From Isochrysis galbana (lineage: Eukaryota; Haptophyta; Isochrysidales; Isochrysidaceae): 64,000 nucleotides of DNA. Positions 1 to 10,111 of this stretch are shown here, one piece after another (the first letter of the stretch is position 1; each line of letters opens with the position of its first letter). The notes beneath the pieces were generated by a model. It was given only the letters and a program-made list of their open reading frames with translations, ran no database searches and was not told where the DNA came from. The DNA lies in assembly GCA_018136815.1 (NCBI GenBank), contig CM030934.1, positions 1,874,695 through 1,938,694 of the forward strand. The letters run 5' to 3'. The position numbers were made by a program, and so were the translations under genes.

Positions 1-97
1 GGAAGGTCATGACAGACAGTGAGTGAGACAGTGCTACAGGGGTAGAGTCTAGAACCTGGGACTCCTGGTTGGTGCCACTGCAGATCTCACGAAGATA

Positions 98-952
98 TAA
101 AACTTCTGAAGATTCGGGCTACTCACGCTAGCTATACAGTCCACGTACTCACGGTACTCACTCACGACATCGCCTATACCCCAGTTTACTCACTCCCTTA
201 CACCACCCCCTTCATTCCTTTGTTTTTGGTATCGGGGGGGGGGCCGCGTGCACTACAACGGGCCAAGTGCAGGGGGTGGGCTGGGGCAGACCTGCTGGTG
301 TGGTGTTCCTGTGGCAAAACAATCGTAAACGCCTGTTGCATGTGACACTTCGTGCCCCTGGGAGGTCTCGGCCCCCTCTCCTCGCGTCTTTTTCAAGTAT
401 CTCCGCGTCTTCGCGGCATTCGTGTGTCGCACGGGGTGTCGGCTTGTAAACATACCGTAAACAGGCGTGAGTCTTACCTTTTCTTGGGTCAGATCGCGTC
501 GTTTTTTTTGTCGTTCTTTTCTCGCGGTTCTCTTCGTTCTCCTACGGGCGTGCGATGCCTGCGCGCGCCATGGCACCCCTCTGAGGGGACCCTCGGGCCC
601 CCCCAGAGGGCCAGCTGGGCCAGCTCAGGGGGCAGTGGAGGCTGGGGCTGGGCCCCTGGCCTCTCCTGCCTCTCCCTCGCTGGCCTCGCTGGTCCTGGGT
701 GCCCTCCTGGCGGCTCAGGTGGTCTGTGGCTCAGTGGTGGAGGGGGGGGTCAGTACGAGCAGGGGCCAGTGCAGGCGAATGCGTGCGGCGCGCGATGCGC
801 GCTCGGCGAGGGTCTGTGCCAGTGTGATGTCAGCTCAGCCCCTGCCAGCAGGCAGGGGCTGAGGTTGAGTGTGCAGGCCCACCCAGGGGGTGTCTGCGAT
901 GGAGGGGGGGGGGCACGGGGCCCCCATGACCCTATCAGTTTTACTGATAGTT
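98..952 (-). mobile_element. GC-rich non-LTR-like retroposon with 5' hairpin and 17-bp TSD
   Basis: The segment is flanked by a perfect 17-bp direct repeat, CAGATCTCACGAAGATA, at 81-97 and 953-969. This fits a target-site duplication from target-primed reverse transcription. Read on the minus strand, the element starts with a hairpin (932-950), then three bases, then ATGG, and ends near 98 in ...AAGTTTTA. The 570-930 portion is a diverged relative of 59060-59405, sharing the block around CAGCTCAGGGGGCAGTGGAG and the CAGCCCCTGCC...GGGGTGTC end. No long protein is encoded, so it is probably non-autonomous. The direct repeat is seen directly; the mechanism is inferred. Confidence 0.6.
932..950 (-). 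repeat. 5' hairpin, family member 1
   Basis: CTATCAGT...ACTGATAG, an 8-bp perfect stem with a short T-rich loop. On the minus strand it is followed by GGTC and then ATGG (ATG at 923-925). It belongs to the hairpin-ATGG family described in the findings. Confidence 0.7.
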
Positions 953-1019
953 CAGATCTCACGAAGATACCTTTGGGCCACGGTGTCTCAACAACAGTCA
1001 CCACGAACACAAAGCCTTA

Positions 1020-1640
1020 GATATACCCTACCGCGGTTCTTTGGATAATGCTTTGAGACAAACAGGAAGGCGCGCGAGGGAAGAGAGAAGGAATCGAGAA
1101 ATAGGGAATCGGCGGGTATTGTAGTATGAGCCGATGAAGTGTCGTGGGTGTTGATGAAGGTGAGATTCCTTAGATGCACTAAGTCGATCTAGAGTGAGCT
1201 GAGATCCCCAAGATGAAGGCGAGGTCTAGAAGTCGATGTGCAAATGACTCGGGAAGGAACTCTAGAACTCGATGTGCATCAACTGTAGATGATTATGTGG
1301 AGAAGAGTCTGGAAGGTGGTGCACATGATGAAGGAGGCGGATGACTTGATGAAGAGGAATCCGGCAGACAAAGTTATCGGTAAAGACGATTCTATCGGTA
1401 AGCCGGTAAAGACGATTCTATCGGTAAGCGGCAAGGACCGATGGATTGTGTTGGTAGATGACGGCACTCTGTGATAGCCCCCTGCTGCCCCTTACCTCGC
1501 TGTCCCGCCCTCCCGCACGGGGCAGCACGGCGGCTCGCGCCCCCAATAAATATGTACTAGTAGTAAATATGTAAAAATATGTAAACGCCGAAAGCCCGCC
1601 CAAATATGTAAAAAAATAAGTACATATTTTCGCTCAGGCC
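1020..1640. other. non-coding stretch with a 26-bp tandem duplication
   Basis: No gene is recognised. Positions 1379-1430 hold two copies of a 26-bp unit (GGTAAAGACGATTCTATCGG...), and the phrase TCGATGTGCA recurs near 1235 and 1271. A 61-codon ORF (1289-1474) overlaps the duplication and matches no family I can name. Confidence 0.5.
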
Positions 1641-1684
1641 TAGAGAGAGAGAGGGAGAGTAGAGAGAGAGGGAGAGAGGGAGGA

Positions 1685-1731
<47 letters not shown>

Positions 1732-2030
1732 GAGACAGAGAGAGAGAGAGAGGGAGAGGGTAGTTCTCTGTCCAGAGGGGGGGAGGAGAGGAGAGGGAGG
1801 GGGGAAGGCTGGGGCGCGCGCGGGAAAAGGGGGGCGAGGGGGCGAGGGGGAGGGGGGTTGGACGGGGAGAAAGAGGGAAGAGAGAGGGGCGGGGGGGGAA
1901 GGGGGAGAGAGAGAGAGAGAGAAAGAGGGGGAAAGGGAGAGAGAGAGAGAGGGAGAGAGAGCGAGGGGCGAGGGAGGGAGGGGGCGAGGGAGGGAGGGAG
2001 GGGGGAAGGGAGGGAGAGAGAAGTGGCGAC
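1640..2030. repeat. GA-rich microsatellite in front of the WDR24-like gene
   Basis: Long (GA)n and G-rich tract ending about 60 bp before the start codon at 2094. Similar purine/pyrimidine tracts precede IFT54, the PLC, the lipoate ligase and the GT47 gene, so it may be part of the local promoter. Long ORFs across it on either strand are low-complexity shadows. Confidence 0.75.
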
Positions 2031-2093
2031 GTCGGGAGGGGTGGAGGGGGCGAAGCTGTTCGAGGCGGGGATCGCGCGTGCCGCCTCGGCTCG

Positions 2094-5000
2094 ATGTCTC
2101 AGGCCACATCGCTCAGCATCGCACCCGATGGCTCTCGCGTCGCTGTCGCGGGGCGCGAGATGCTCCGAACCATTGCTTTGAGGCACAGCCAGCCAGCAGA
2201 AATCGTCGACCTGCTCGCACACACACGAAAGCACTCGTCGCACTCCTTCAACGACGTGACCTGGCTGCCGCAACGGCCGGCACAGCTCGTCACCGCCTCC
2301 ATCTCTGGAGAGGTGCTGCTGTGGGATATGACGAGACGCGGCTCTCGCCTCGTCCGCACGATGGCGGGCCATTCGCGCGCAGTCAATCGGGTCTCGTGCA
2401 ACGCCGCAGACCCACCTCGCCTGCTATCCGGGTCGCAGGATCAAACTGTACGCCTCTGGGACTTGAATGCACGCGCCGGCGCTCAGCTCCGGTTCGAAGC
2501 GGGAGACGAAGTCCGCGACGTTCAGTGGGCATCGCCTATTGGCAGCAGTACAGCCGCAAGCGCGAGCGCGAGCGCGTCGGGTGGCGGCGCGCATCTTTCG
2601 TACTGTTTCGCGGTGGCCTTGGAGACAGGCAACGTGGTCGTGTTCGATTACCGCTCCAACCGCCGGGCTCTCCACAAATGGCAGGCGCACTCGGGCCCTG
2701 CGTATGCGCTCGAATACGGCATGGTGGGCTCTAGGCTATTGATTGCGACGGGTGGACGGGACCGTCATATCCGTGTGTGGGATGCTGCCGGGGCGCTTTC
2801 CGTGTCCGCTTCAGCGGAAGCGGCGGCAGACGCGGGGCCATCAGGGAGCAGCGCCTCCCTCTGGCGGTCGGCAGGGATGAGCGCCGCAACGCTCGGGCCG
2901 CAACCGGTCGCTTCGGTCCAGACGATTGCCCCGGTGGGGAGGGTGAAGTGGCGACCTTCGGTTTTGTCGGCCTCGATCGACGGCCCGTCTCGTGAGAGTA
3001 GCTTCATGGCTGCGGGAGGACGCCCAGGCGGGGAGGACCGGCTCCACATCGCCTCGTGCGCAGTGGCAATGGATGGTCACCTCAATATATGGGATGCGAT
3101 GCGGCCACAAGTCCCGCTGTACACGCTCCGCCTGGCTGAGGGTGAGTCGATCTGCACGGGCGCCTCGCTGACCGACCGACCTCATGAGACCACGGTCGAC
3201 TTGCGAGTCTCCTCTGCCGCGGAGCGCGGCACGCAAGACCCAATGGTAGGCCAAGTCGAGCCGATCGCATCGTTCGCGTTTCTTACGGAAGGTCGGCATG
3301 ATGGGGCGGCCAATTGTGAGACTATGGTCGCGCTGACTCGGTCAGGAGCGCTGACCTTGCTCGATGTGGCTGGCGCTGAGTCTCCGTATGCCAATGTCTC
3401 CCCGGTCACCCTGTGCTGGGGCCAGAGGGATGAGCTGCTGTGTTCCTTCTCCCCGGAAGTCATCCAGGTGCGTGTTCCACGGTGCGGAGGCCACGCTGCG
3501 CGGGGAGATGCATGCTCCTCGATGCTCGCCACGGCTGGACTGAGAACTTTTCTAGAGTATCGAACAACGCCATGGGGTGTAGTTCGCGCACAGCCGTCGT
3601 GGCATGATGGGCGTGCACATGCCCTCAAGCTTCGGCTGAATGGCATCTACACGTGACGTAATATACCCGTAGTGACGTCAGCTGAATCCCCCATCCTGAT
3701 CCCCATGTTCTCAGAGGAGGGCCGCGCATGCACCTCCAAGCACGCCAGTGCGAGAGCCTCTTGGTAGTGGGCATACTGGCCGTCATACTCCGTACCCTGC
3801 GTCGTCGCCCGCGCACACGCCCACCGCCCATCCGGGGCCAACTTCTCCGAAGCTTGAGTCCAGCGTTCCGACACCCCCGGGTCCAACTTCACCGTTGTGG
3901 CTGCCCGGAATGTGTCAATTCGACTATGGAGCGCCGTGGCATCAGACCCATTGCGAGGGGACCTCGCTCGACCCGTCCCAGTTGGGCCTTAGTAGCTCTA
4001 GCCTCCCAGGGTCCGTATGGGCATCGCCACGCAGCGTCGTATCGGCCTCTTCCACTGCCACTTCGTCGCTCGCTGCATCCACTGTCACTTCGCCTAGGAT
4101 CAAAGTGCGCGAGAAGCTTGGCTTTCCACCCTGTGAGATGGGATGGATGGGTGGGATACAGGGCAAGGCGACGGGTGCGTTGCTTTTGAAGATTGGGCCC
4201 ATGGCTTGCAGGGCCTCCGAATCACACCGCGACGGAGCCGCCGCAGAATTGCTGCGACTGCACGGAGCACCTCCTCGCGAGCTGGAAAGGCTAGCCCCGT
4301 GCCTTTGGGCGGCTCACTCTTGCCCTTCCTCGGCAGCTCCCACCATGCCAAGGCTTCTTATCGGGGCTGGGGTTCGGGAGTTGCGACGGGAGCGACACAG
4401 TGGCCTTCCCCGGCACGCCTTACGGCTTTCTCGCTGTCCACACCGCCATTGTAGGAGCGAGCGCCATTTGCGCGAGGTATCCTTGGGGGCAGCTACGCAC
4501 TGTCCGTCTCGATGCCGCACCTCCCCACGCTACTGGGCAGCGCCGACTCCGCGCCAATTCTCCCACGAGACACACGACAAGAGCAGGCTTCGGGGGCGTT
4601 ATCTGCACTGCCATTACCGCTCGGGACGATGCTCTCCTCTCGTGTGGGTAGGCTACGTGCGGCACCGGCACGGTGCGGAGTCGACGTGAGGACGAGGTCT
4701 ACATCCAGCGCAAATCTGGTGCCCGACCGGCCAGCTGAGTCGGCAGGCAATCCCACGAGGCGTGCCGAAGGCTTGTCTGTCTCATGGGAGCGCACCCTCA
4801 TCCCGTCCTCGCGGTCTGACCCTGAGCGAGCATCGCAGACAGAGGAGGAGGGAGCATCTGCCAGGGCTGCAGAGCAAAGCGCCTCTGGGGACAAGGGAAG
4901 TTCACAACACATCTCGCTCCATCAATCAAGCCATCCACGCCAACCATTCGCTGCTCGCGCCTTGCTTCCCGATACCCGCCGTTTACACGGCGAGCAGTTC

Positions 5001-6074
5001 GTCACTTCTTCTAACGTCCAAGAGCAATGGCGCGTGAATCGTGCGGACCTCATTGCTTTCCTTGCCGCCAATTATAGAACAAGCGGTGCCCCACCGCCCG
5101 AGCTGGCCTCACACAATGCATATGTAGCTGCAGCGGCCGGACTATCGCAGTTAGTCGCCGCGTGGCAAGCCCTAGCCTTCGTCATTTGCGACCCGCCGAC
5201 CAGTGCGCCCGCTGCCGACAGCCGAAGTATGCTACCTTTACTTGACCTCGGGCTTTTGGAGTCATCCGCTCGTAATGAGTGCGAGCGGTCTAGCCGCACG
5301 GCGCATTTGATCAAGGGAGGAGTCACAAATTCGAGCGTCGCGAGCGGCCAGTCCTTGGGCCTAGGCATAGCCACCGGCGGGAACAACCTCGCAGTGCTGC
5401 TCGCTCCCATCTTGGAAGAGCTCCTCAATCACCACTCCGACTGCGGCGATGCGCAAACGTGCTTGGCTCTATCAAGAGTTGTCGAGCTTGCCTTTGCTCC
5501 GACATCGCCACACCCGAACGGGCTTGATGGTCCATCCGGAGTGGGCGGCAAGGTGGAAGACGGTGGGATTGCGAGCATTGAAGCCCTTGCACCACAACAG
5601 GTGCGCTCACGTTGGCTCCATGCATATGTGGAGCAGTTGCACCGGCTAAGGCAATTCGCCTCCGCGTGCTCCGTGGTCAAGAGCTCGGACGATGAGCGGC
5701 TGCGCAAGTCGAATGCACGTTCCACCACAGTGCAAGTGGGTGGAAAGTTGAAGGCGCGGCCGTTCTGCGGCGTGTGCGAACTGCCCGTGCGTGGCCTCCA
5801 CGTGTGGTGTCAGGGTTGCGGACATGGAGGACACGTCCATCACCTACGCGACTGGTTCCAGGAGCATGTGGAGTGTCCCGTTGGCTGCGGGCACCGATGT
5901 CTCGTGCGCCCCTGCGCTCGACGTGTCACGTCGATGCAGGTGCCAGCGGAGGAGATGATGGTTCATGCAGATATCATCAATGCCGCGGAAGCTGCAGCGT
6001 CGATGCGTGCGGCCGAAGCCGTTGCCGCGGTCGCCAGGCTGTCAAGATGTGGGGGCGAGTTCACCCTGCATTGA
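2094..6074 (+). CDS. WDR24: WDR24-like GATOR2 subunit (WD40 repeats plus C-terminal RING), interrupted by intron(s)
   Basis: In animals and yeast WDR24/Sea2 is a GATOR2 (SEACAT) subunit that promotes TORC1 activity at the lysosome or vacuole. The first open block, 2094-3656 (520 codons), begins at an ATG and carries WD40 repeats, with WD-type strand ends such as EVLLWDM, TVRLWDLN and HIRVWDA. The last block, to the stop at 6074, ends in a treble-clef/RING domain around 5765-5900 with CGVCELPVRGLHVWC, CGHGGH and CPVGCGHRC, the signature arrangement of WDR24 C-termini. Both blocks are in the same frame, but 3657-4511 contains stops and Ser/Pro-rich open pieces in other frames (e.g. 3748-4180), so at least one intron lies there. 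A GT donor at 3468 and a TAG acceptor at 4457 are plausible but unproven. WDR59 is a less likely alternative. Confidence 0.75.
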
Positions 6075-6539
6075 TTGAGTTGCTCTCTCTCCTGTCTCCT
6101 GGCAAAGTTGTGTGCAACATGCAAGTGAGCGGCAAATTGCGTGCCACGGGTGCGTTGTGCTCGATCCGTGGTTGCTGTAGACCTTTTTGTAAGTTCAGGC
6201 AGGTTGCCCCCCGTCCCCCGCTGCTCCGCGCGCTCTCACGCTTGCTCCGCTCCCGCCCAATGTCACGCATTGCTTCATCTCCATGCCCAAGCCCACTAAT
6301 GAGCTCTCTTGCGCTCATGGAGCTCGCTCTGCTCTGCCTCTTCCCCGTCACGACCCACGGCGTCAGCCACCTATTGTGTGGTGTCGCATGAGGGGGCTCT
6401 CACAATGAGCCCGCTCCTACCTATTTCTTGTTTTCACGGGCTGGACCTGTACCCATACGTGTTGTCATCTGCCGCATCTGCGCATCTGCATTTGTGCCAC
6501 CTGCAATAAAAAAGTTATCGATACGATATGCATGCATAT
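6075..6539 (+). other. 3' flank of the WDR24-like gene
   Basis: No ORF of note. An AATAAA motif at 6505-6510 could be the polyadenylation signal. Repeat sequence starts just beyond it. Confidence 0.35.
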
Positions 6540-6559
6540 ATATGTTACCCCCCAGGAGC

Positions 6560-6880
6560 CAACGCCCCCCAGGAGCTATCGGGGGCCCCCGAGAGCTATC
6601 GGGGAGAATTTTTTTCCCGATCGCCAACAGCCCCACCGAGAGCTACCGGGGGACCGAGAAAATCCCCCGAGAGCTATTGCTATTGGGAGATTTTGAGATT
6701 TTGTCTTCCCCGGGGAGCTATCGCGATTTGAGGTCGGCCCCCAATAGCTATCGGGGGCGAAAGGCGGCCCCCGATAGCTACTGGGGGGGAAACGACGGGC
6801 GCCAATAGCTATTTATTGGGGGAAAACGACGGGCGCCGATAGCTATCGGGGGGCTGTCCTCGAGCCCCCAGGCGCTATTC
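6560..6880. repeat. palindromic CCCCCGATAGCTATCGGGGG-type repeat block
   Basis: About nine copies of a motif built around AGCTATCGGGGG, alternating with GGCCCCCGAG-like spacers, within roughly 320 bp. Many copies are self-complementary, so the block could fold heavily. A shorter related copy on the other strand lies at 57540-57660 and shares the CCCGATCGCCAACAGCCCC phrase. Confidence 0.75.
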
Positions 6881-6912
6881 CCCCCCGTAAGCCCGTAAGC
6901 TGTCATGTCGCA

Positions 6913-7450
6913 TGTCGCATTCGCGAATCGACACTCGTTAGGCTTCTCTTCGTCGTTCGGTATTATCGTTATAATTCTCTCGTTCTCGTTCTCGGTCAAA
7001 AGCTTCGCTTGGACGCATAGGATCTTGGGTTGTGGAGCGCTCCCTCTCTCTTTCTCTTGAAGAGAAGGGAAGTTTCCCCACCTTTCTTCATCCTAGGTGC
7101 TTCGCAAAAAGGTTTAATTCGCTATCTTCCCCGCGCTTCTCTATCTACTTCAGTGATTGCAATCAGGTTTAATTTGCAATCTCTTCGCATCTCCCCCTTA
7201 GGCACCCCGCACTTCTTTCGTCTTATTCGATAGGTCTCTTGGAATCCTGTGCGGCAGGATTGCCCCTCGTTTCCGTTATGGTGCGATTCCCCTTCCAGAC
7301 GGGATCGCCGACAGATCGCCTTCTGATCGTCGTCCGCCTACAACCCCGCCTCGCCTCGCCAGCCCCTGCCATCACAGCCCTCCTCTCACTCGCCCTCGCC
7401 TCTCGCCACTCGCTCGATGTCGTTCTCGCCGCCGTCCTCGCCCTCGCTCA
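6913..7450 (+). repeat. LTR-like repeat, TGTCGC family (copy 1)
   Basis: Starts TGTCGCATTCGCGAATCG and ends CCTCGCTCA (TG...CA). It is the inverse of the copy at 13417-14120, with long matches such as the TTTTGACCGAGAACGAGAACG and CCAGCCCCTGCCATCACAG phrases. Near its 3' end it contains an ATG followed by a Ser/Pro-rich start (MSFSPPSSPSLKP), so, as in the complete Gypsy element, the coding region begins inside the LTR. No matching 5-bp flanking duplication was found, so it may be a fragment rather than a clean solo LTR. Confidence 0.6.
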
Positions 7451-8101
7451 AGCCCCATTCCGGTCACTCGCACTCGCAGTCTCGTTTCTTTCCGTTTCCG
7501 CCGCAGTCATTTTGTGGAGATGGACTGTTCCCAGGATCCGGGTAAGGCTACCTTCATTTTCTGAGTCTGGGTCCTGGGAGGCGGGCCCGGGGAGAGTGGG
7601 GGTCAGTGGCATCGGGTGTTGGCGGAGGTGGAGAAGCAGGAGTGTGGGCTGCCTAGGAGGTCTTGGGTGGAGAGCGGTGGCTTGCGTGCTATCTCTGTGT
7701 GGCCAGAGATGTATGATGCTTCCATGCGTCAGACAGATTGTCAGTATGTTGTGCCCATAAGGGCCACCCGGCTGCGGGTCGCGCCGCCGAGGCGGCGCGG
7801 CCCTTGCCAGGGTGGGAGGGGCCTCTGCCATAAGGCATGCCCAGTGGGGTGCGGCTGGTCCCTGCCTGATGCTGTTTCCCTGGGTCCTGCAGTCTGCTGC
7901 CTCCCATGTGGGGGGCCAGCATGGCTGCTGCGTGTGGTGTGGCCGGGGCCACGGGCCGTGTGGCGCGACGCGGGTCGCGCTCACCTGCTCGGCCTCTGAT
8001 GGCGGGCGCGGTCGCTTCGACAGCGACTGCTCCATGGGGGCTGGGGGGCCGCCCTCAGCGGGGGGCCCGAAGGAGAGGGGGGGAGCGGCGGCGCGCTCCA
8101 T
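7448..8101 (-). CDS. LINE-type ORF1 fragment beginning MERA
   Basis: A 217-codon minus-strand ORF whose ATG (8101) sits four bases after the hairpin at 8105-8124. The first residues, MERAAAPPL, then Pro-rich sequence, then MEQSLSKRPRPPSE, parallel the ORF starting at 52636 (MERAPPPS ... DTPLSPKRPRQDD) and the short one near 15214. The rest is Pro/His/Arg-rich and not recognisable. The 3' part runs into LTR-like sequence, so the copy is 3'-truncated. Assignment to a LINE ORF1 is by similarity to the 51367-52636 locus. Confidence 0.4.
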   Translation of the reverse strand: MERAAAPPLSFGPPAEGGPPAPMEQSLSKRPRPPSEAEQVSATRVAPHGPWPRPHHTQQPCWPPTWEAADCRTQGNSIRQGPAAPHWACLMAEAPPTLARAAPPRRRDPQPGGPYGHNILTICLTHGSIIHLWPHRDSTQATALHPRPPRQPTLLLLHLRQHPMPLTPTLPGPASQDPDSENEGSLTRILGTVHLHKMTAAETERNETASASDRNGA

Positions 8102-8104
8102 GGC

Positions 8105-8124
8105 AACTGACTATAAAGTTAGTT
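8105..8124 (-). repeat. 5' hairpin, family member 2
   Basis: Plus-strand AACTGACTATAAAGTTAGTT: an 8-bp stem with one mismatch around an ATAA loop. On the minus strand it is followed by GCC and ATGG. Confidence 0.7.
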
Positions 8125-8127
8125 GGC

Positions 8128-8685
8128 GTCGTCCTAGAGAAGGATTGCACACAGAAAAGGCGCGAAAGGGATTCATCCATGCTTAGTGAAGATCCTACAA
8201 GATTCATCGGCGAATAGCGTCTCAACGCGAGCACAGCGGCGTGCACTTTACCTATAGCTTTTCGTAGCTTAGCCATGGAGTAGCTGGTAGACTTAAAAAG
8301 TCTAGAAGCTTACAGAGGTGTTAGACTTACAGAGTCTAGACGCTTGAGGTTCTTGAGGGTGTACTTTAGCAAGCAAGATGCTCGCTACTTCCTTGGTCTT
8401 CACCGACACGTGCTTACTACTCCCTTGATCTCCATGCCTGGGTGATCAGTCCAGAGCTAGAGCATATTCATATAATTCCGAGTAGAAAGAAGCCTGTAGA
8501 AGCTGCTTGGCCACGTGGATATAATGGTAGACCAACATTGAATGAAGTGTAGTGATTGATAGAAGCGTGGAGACGTCGTAGACGTATAGATAGACATAAG
8601 AACGAAGATTGATGATTTACCATTGCGGTTATAACGGTAGAGCGGAAAATAGCGAAATAGCCTGCAGAGGCTCGCGAATGCGACA
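8128..8685 (-). repeat. LTR-like sequence, TGTCGC family (3' LTR of a deleted Gypsy copy)
   Basis: On the minus strand it begins TGTCGCATTCGCGAG directly after a polypurine tract AGTCGGGGGG, the same tract that precedes the 3' LTR of the complete Gypsy element. The left boundary is uncertain. It includes short palindromes around TAGACTTAAAAAGTCTA (8290-8345). Confidence 0.45.
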
Positions 8686-8693
8686 CCCCCCGA

Positions 8694-8936
8694 CTAAGAG
8701 TTGAATTCGAACTTTGCCCTCGGTGTGTATGTAACAAACGCGGTGATGTGTTTATGTGTTTCCTTGATTGGAATGCCCCAGAATCCGGACGCTAAATCCA
8801 GCAGACATAAGAACAGGGAGGACAGGGAACCGGAACCGGACGATAAACGATCAATAGCTTCAACCGTCAACGGCAAAGGACTATCTTCAACGCGCAGCTT
8901 CGAATTTACATCGCGGTAGTCTACGCAGAATCTCAC
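8694..8936 (-). pseudogene. Gypsy reverse-transcriptase fragment
   Basis: An 80-codon minus-strand piece containing the RT sequence FCVDYRDVNSKLR ... LDLASGFWGIPI, clearly homologous to the start of the RT at 46390-46640. It stops just before a polypurine tract and an LTR start at 8685, so most of pol was deleted. Further upstream the homology continues out of frame to about 8975. This copy keeps the reading frame where the complete element at 46467 has lost a base. Confidence 0.75.
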
Positions 8937-9109
8937 CGAGCCGTCTTTCTTCTTTCTTCGTCACCAACACCGTGAAATCAACGCGAAACTATGCACAACT
9001 TGACACACAACTTCAGGGCTCGGCGCGAAACTTCCGCAAAACTTTTGCACAAAACTTTGGGGGTTCGGACGCAAAACTCTTACCAGGCCCTACCTAGCAT
9101 GGACGGGGC

Positions 9110-9545
9110 ATGCACAGCTGCGTTCCCGTTAATCCAGGCTGTGAAGTCCCCCACGTCTTCACTTTCATATGCCCTTCCCACACCGTTGACAACTTAATGA
9201 TGATGATGAACATATGCTCTGACAAACCAGCCACTAGCCATCCGAATGAAAGGCGCGACAGCCGAGTTCCCTTGCCCTTGGTTGAGGAGAGACGGAGAGA
9301 CGCAATTCTCGGAGTGCATCCGCAACGTTTGGGAGGTAGTGAAGTTTGTCATCTACCACCACAAGGTCCTCGCGCGTTACCGGGCGTTGGCTGCTGATGT
9401 AGGTGTGGATCAAAGAACAAAAGGAGGAACGGAGCTCGTCAAGTATTGTGTATGTATTGTGAAACACGCTTTGCTTCGAAGCTCGAAGCTCCTCATGATC
9501 ATTCGCTATAGGAACGTGCTTCCCATTCTTGAGCGTTTGTATTGA
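9110..9545 (+). pseudogene. hAT-like transposase relic
   Basis: Two overlapping open pieces in different frames. The first contains PHVFTFICPSHTVDNLM and the second FSECIRNVWEVVKFVIYHHKVLARYRAL. Both resemble the CxxH and VVKFIRNHHxxLARFREL segments of DUF659/hAT-type transposases. The frame break and missing catalytic and dimerisation regions indicate a dead fragment. Identification is by recalled family motifs only. Confidence 0.45.
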
Positions 9546-9736
9546 TCCCGAATTTCAGCGCTGGTTATCAAAGCAGCCGCGAGAGACCAAGAAGAATGGA
9601 GAAGGGAGCAGAAACCCAAAGGATTGTTCGTGATGAAAATAACAAGTAACAATACCAATACGCAATACGAGCCATTGACGTGTTGGAGGGAGCACACGCG
9701 GGTGAATACCGGAGGGGGGTATTCGGCAGCCCCCCC

Positions 9737-9856
9737 CCCCCCCCCCCTTTCGCCCGTTGGTGGTGGACTCCAAAATAGAGAGGGAAGGAGAGAGAGAGTG
9801 GGGGGGGGGGGGAGATTCATTCCGGGGAGGGGGTAAGAGAGAGATAAGTAAGAGAG

Positions 9857-9908
<52 letters not shown>

Positions 9909-10020
9909 GGCACGCCCGCGCCGCCGGCTGCGAGAGGAGAGGGGAGGGGGGAGAGAGGGAGGGAGAGAGAGAGAGAGAGAGGAGGGAGAGAAGGAGAGAG
10001 AGAGGGAGGGAGGGAGAGCA
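9737..10020. repeat. poly-C/poly-G and (GA)n tracts upstream of IFT54
   Basis: A C-run (9730-9750), a G-run near 9800 and a long (GA)n tract (9835-9905), followed by more GA-rich sequence up to about 90 bp before the IFT54 start codon. Confidence 0.75.
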
Positions 10021-10111
10021 GCGGCCGGGCGGGGCCGAGTGCAGAGTCCGCGGAAGAGCTGCAGACCGCCGCCCAAAAGAGGAGCAGCAGAGTGCGTGCA
10101 ACAGAACCCTG

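Noticed and set aside
930..960. Helitron 3' hairpin
   Set aside because: No CTRR end after the hairpin, and a 17-bp target duplication is present, which Helitrons do not make.
1289..1474. 61-codon ORF (ends VLVDDGTL)
   Set aside because: Too short, overlaps a tandem duplication, and matches no recognisable family.
1492..2372. Ser/Pro/Leu-rich minus-strand ORFs up to 271 codons
   Set aside because: They translate the (GA)n tract and the antisense of the WD40 exon; no domain and no ATG context.
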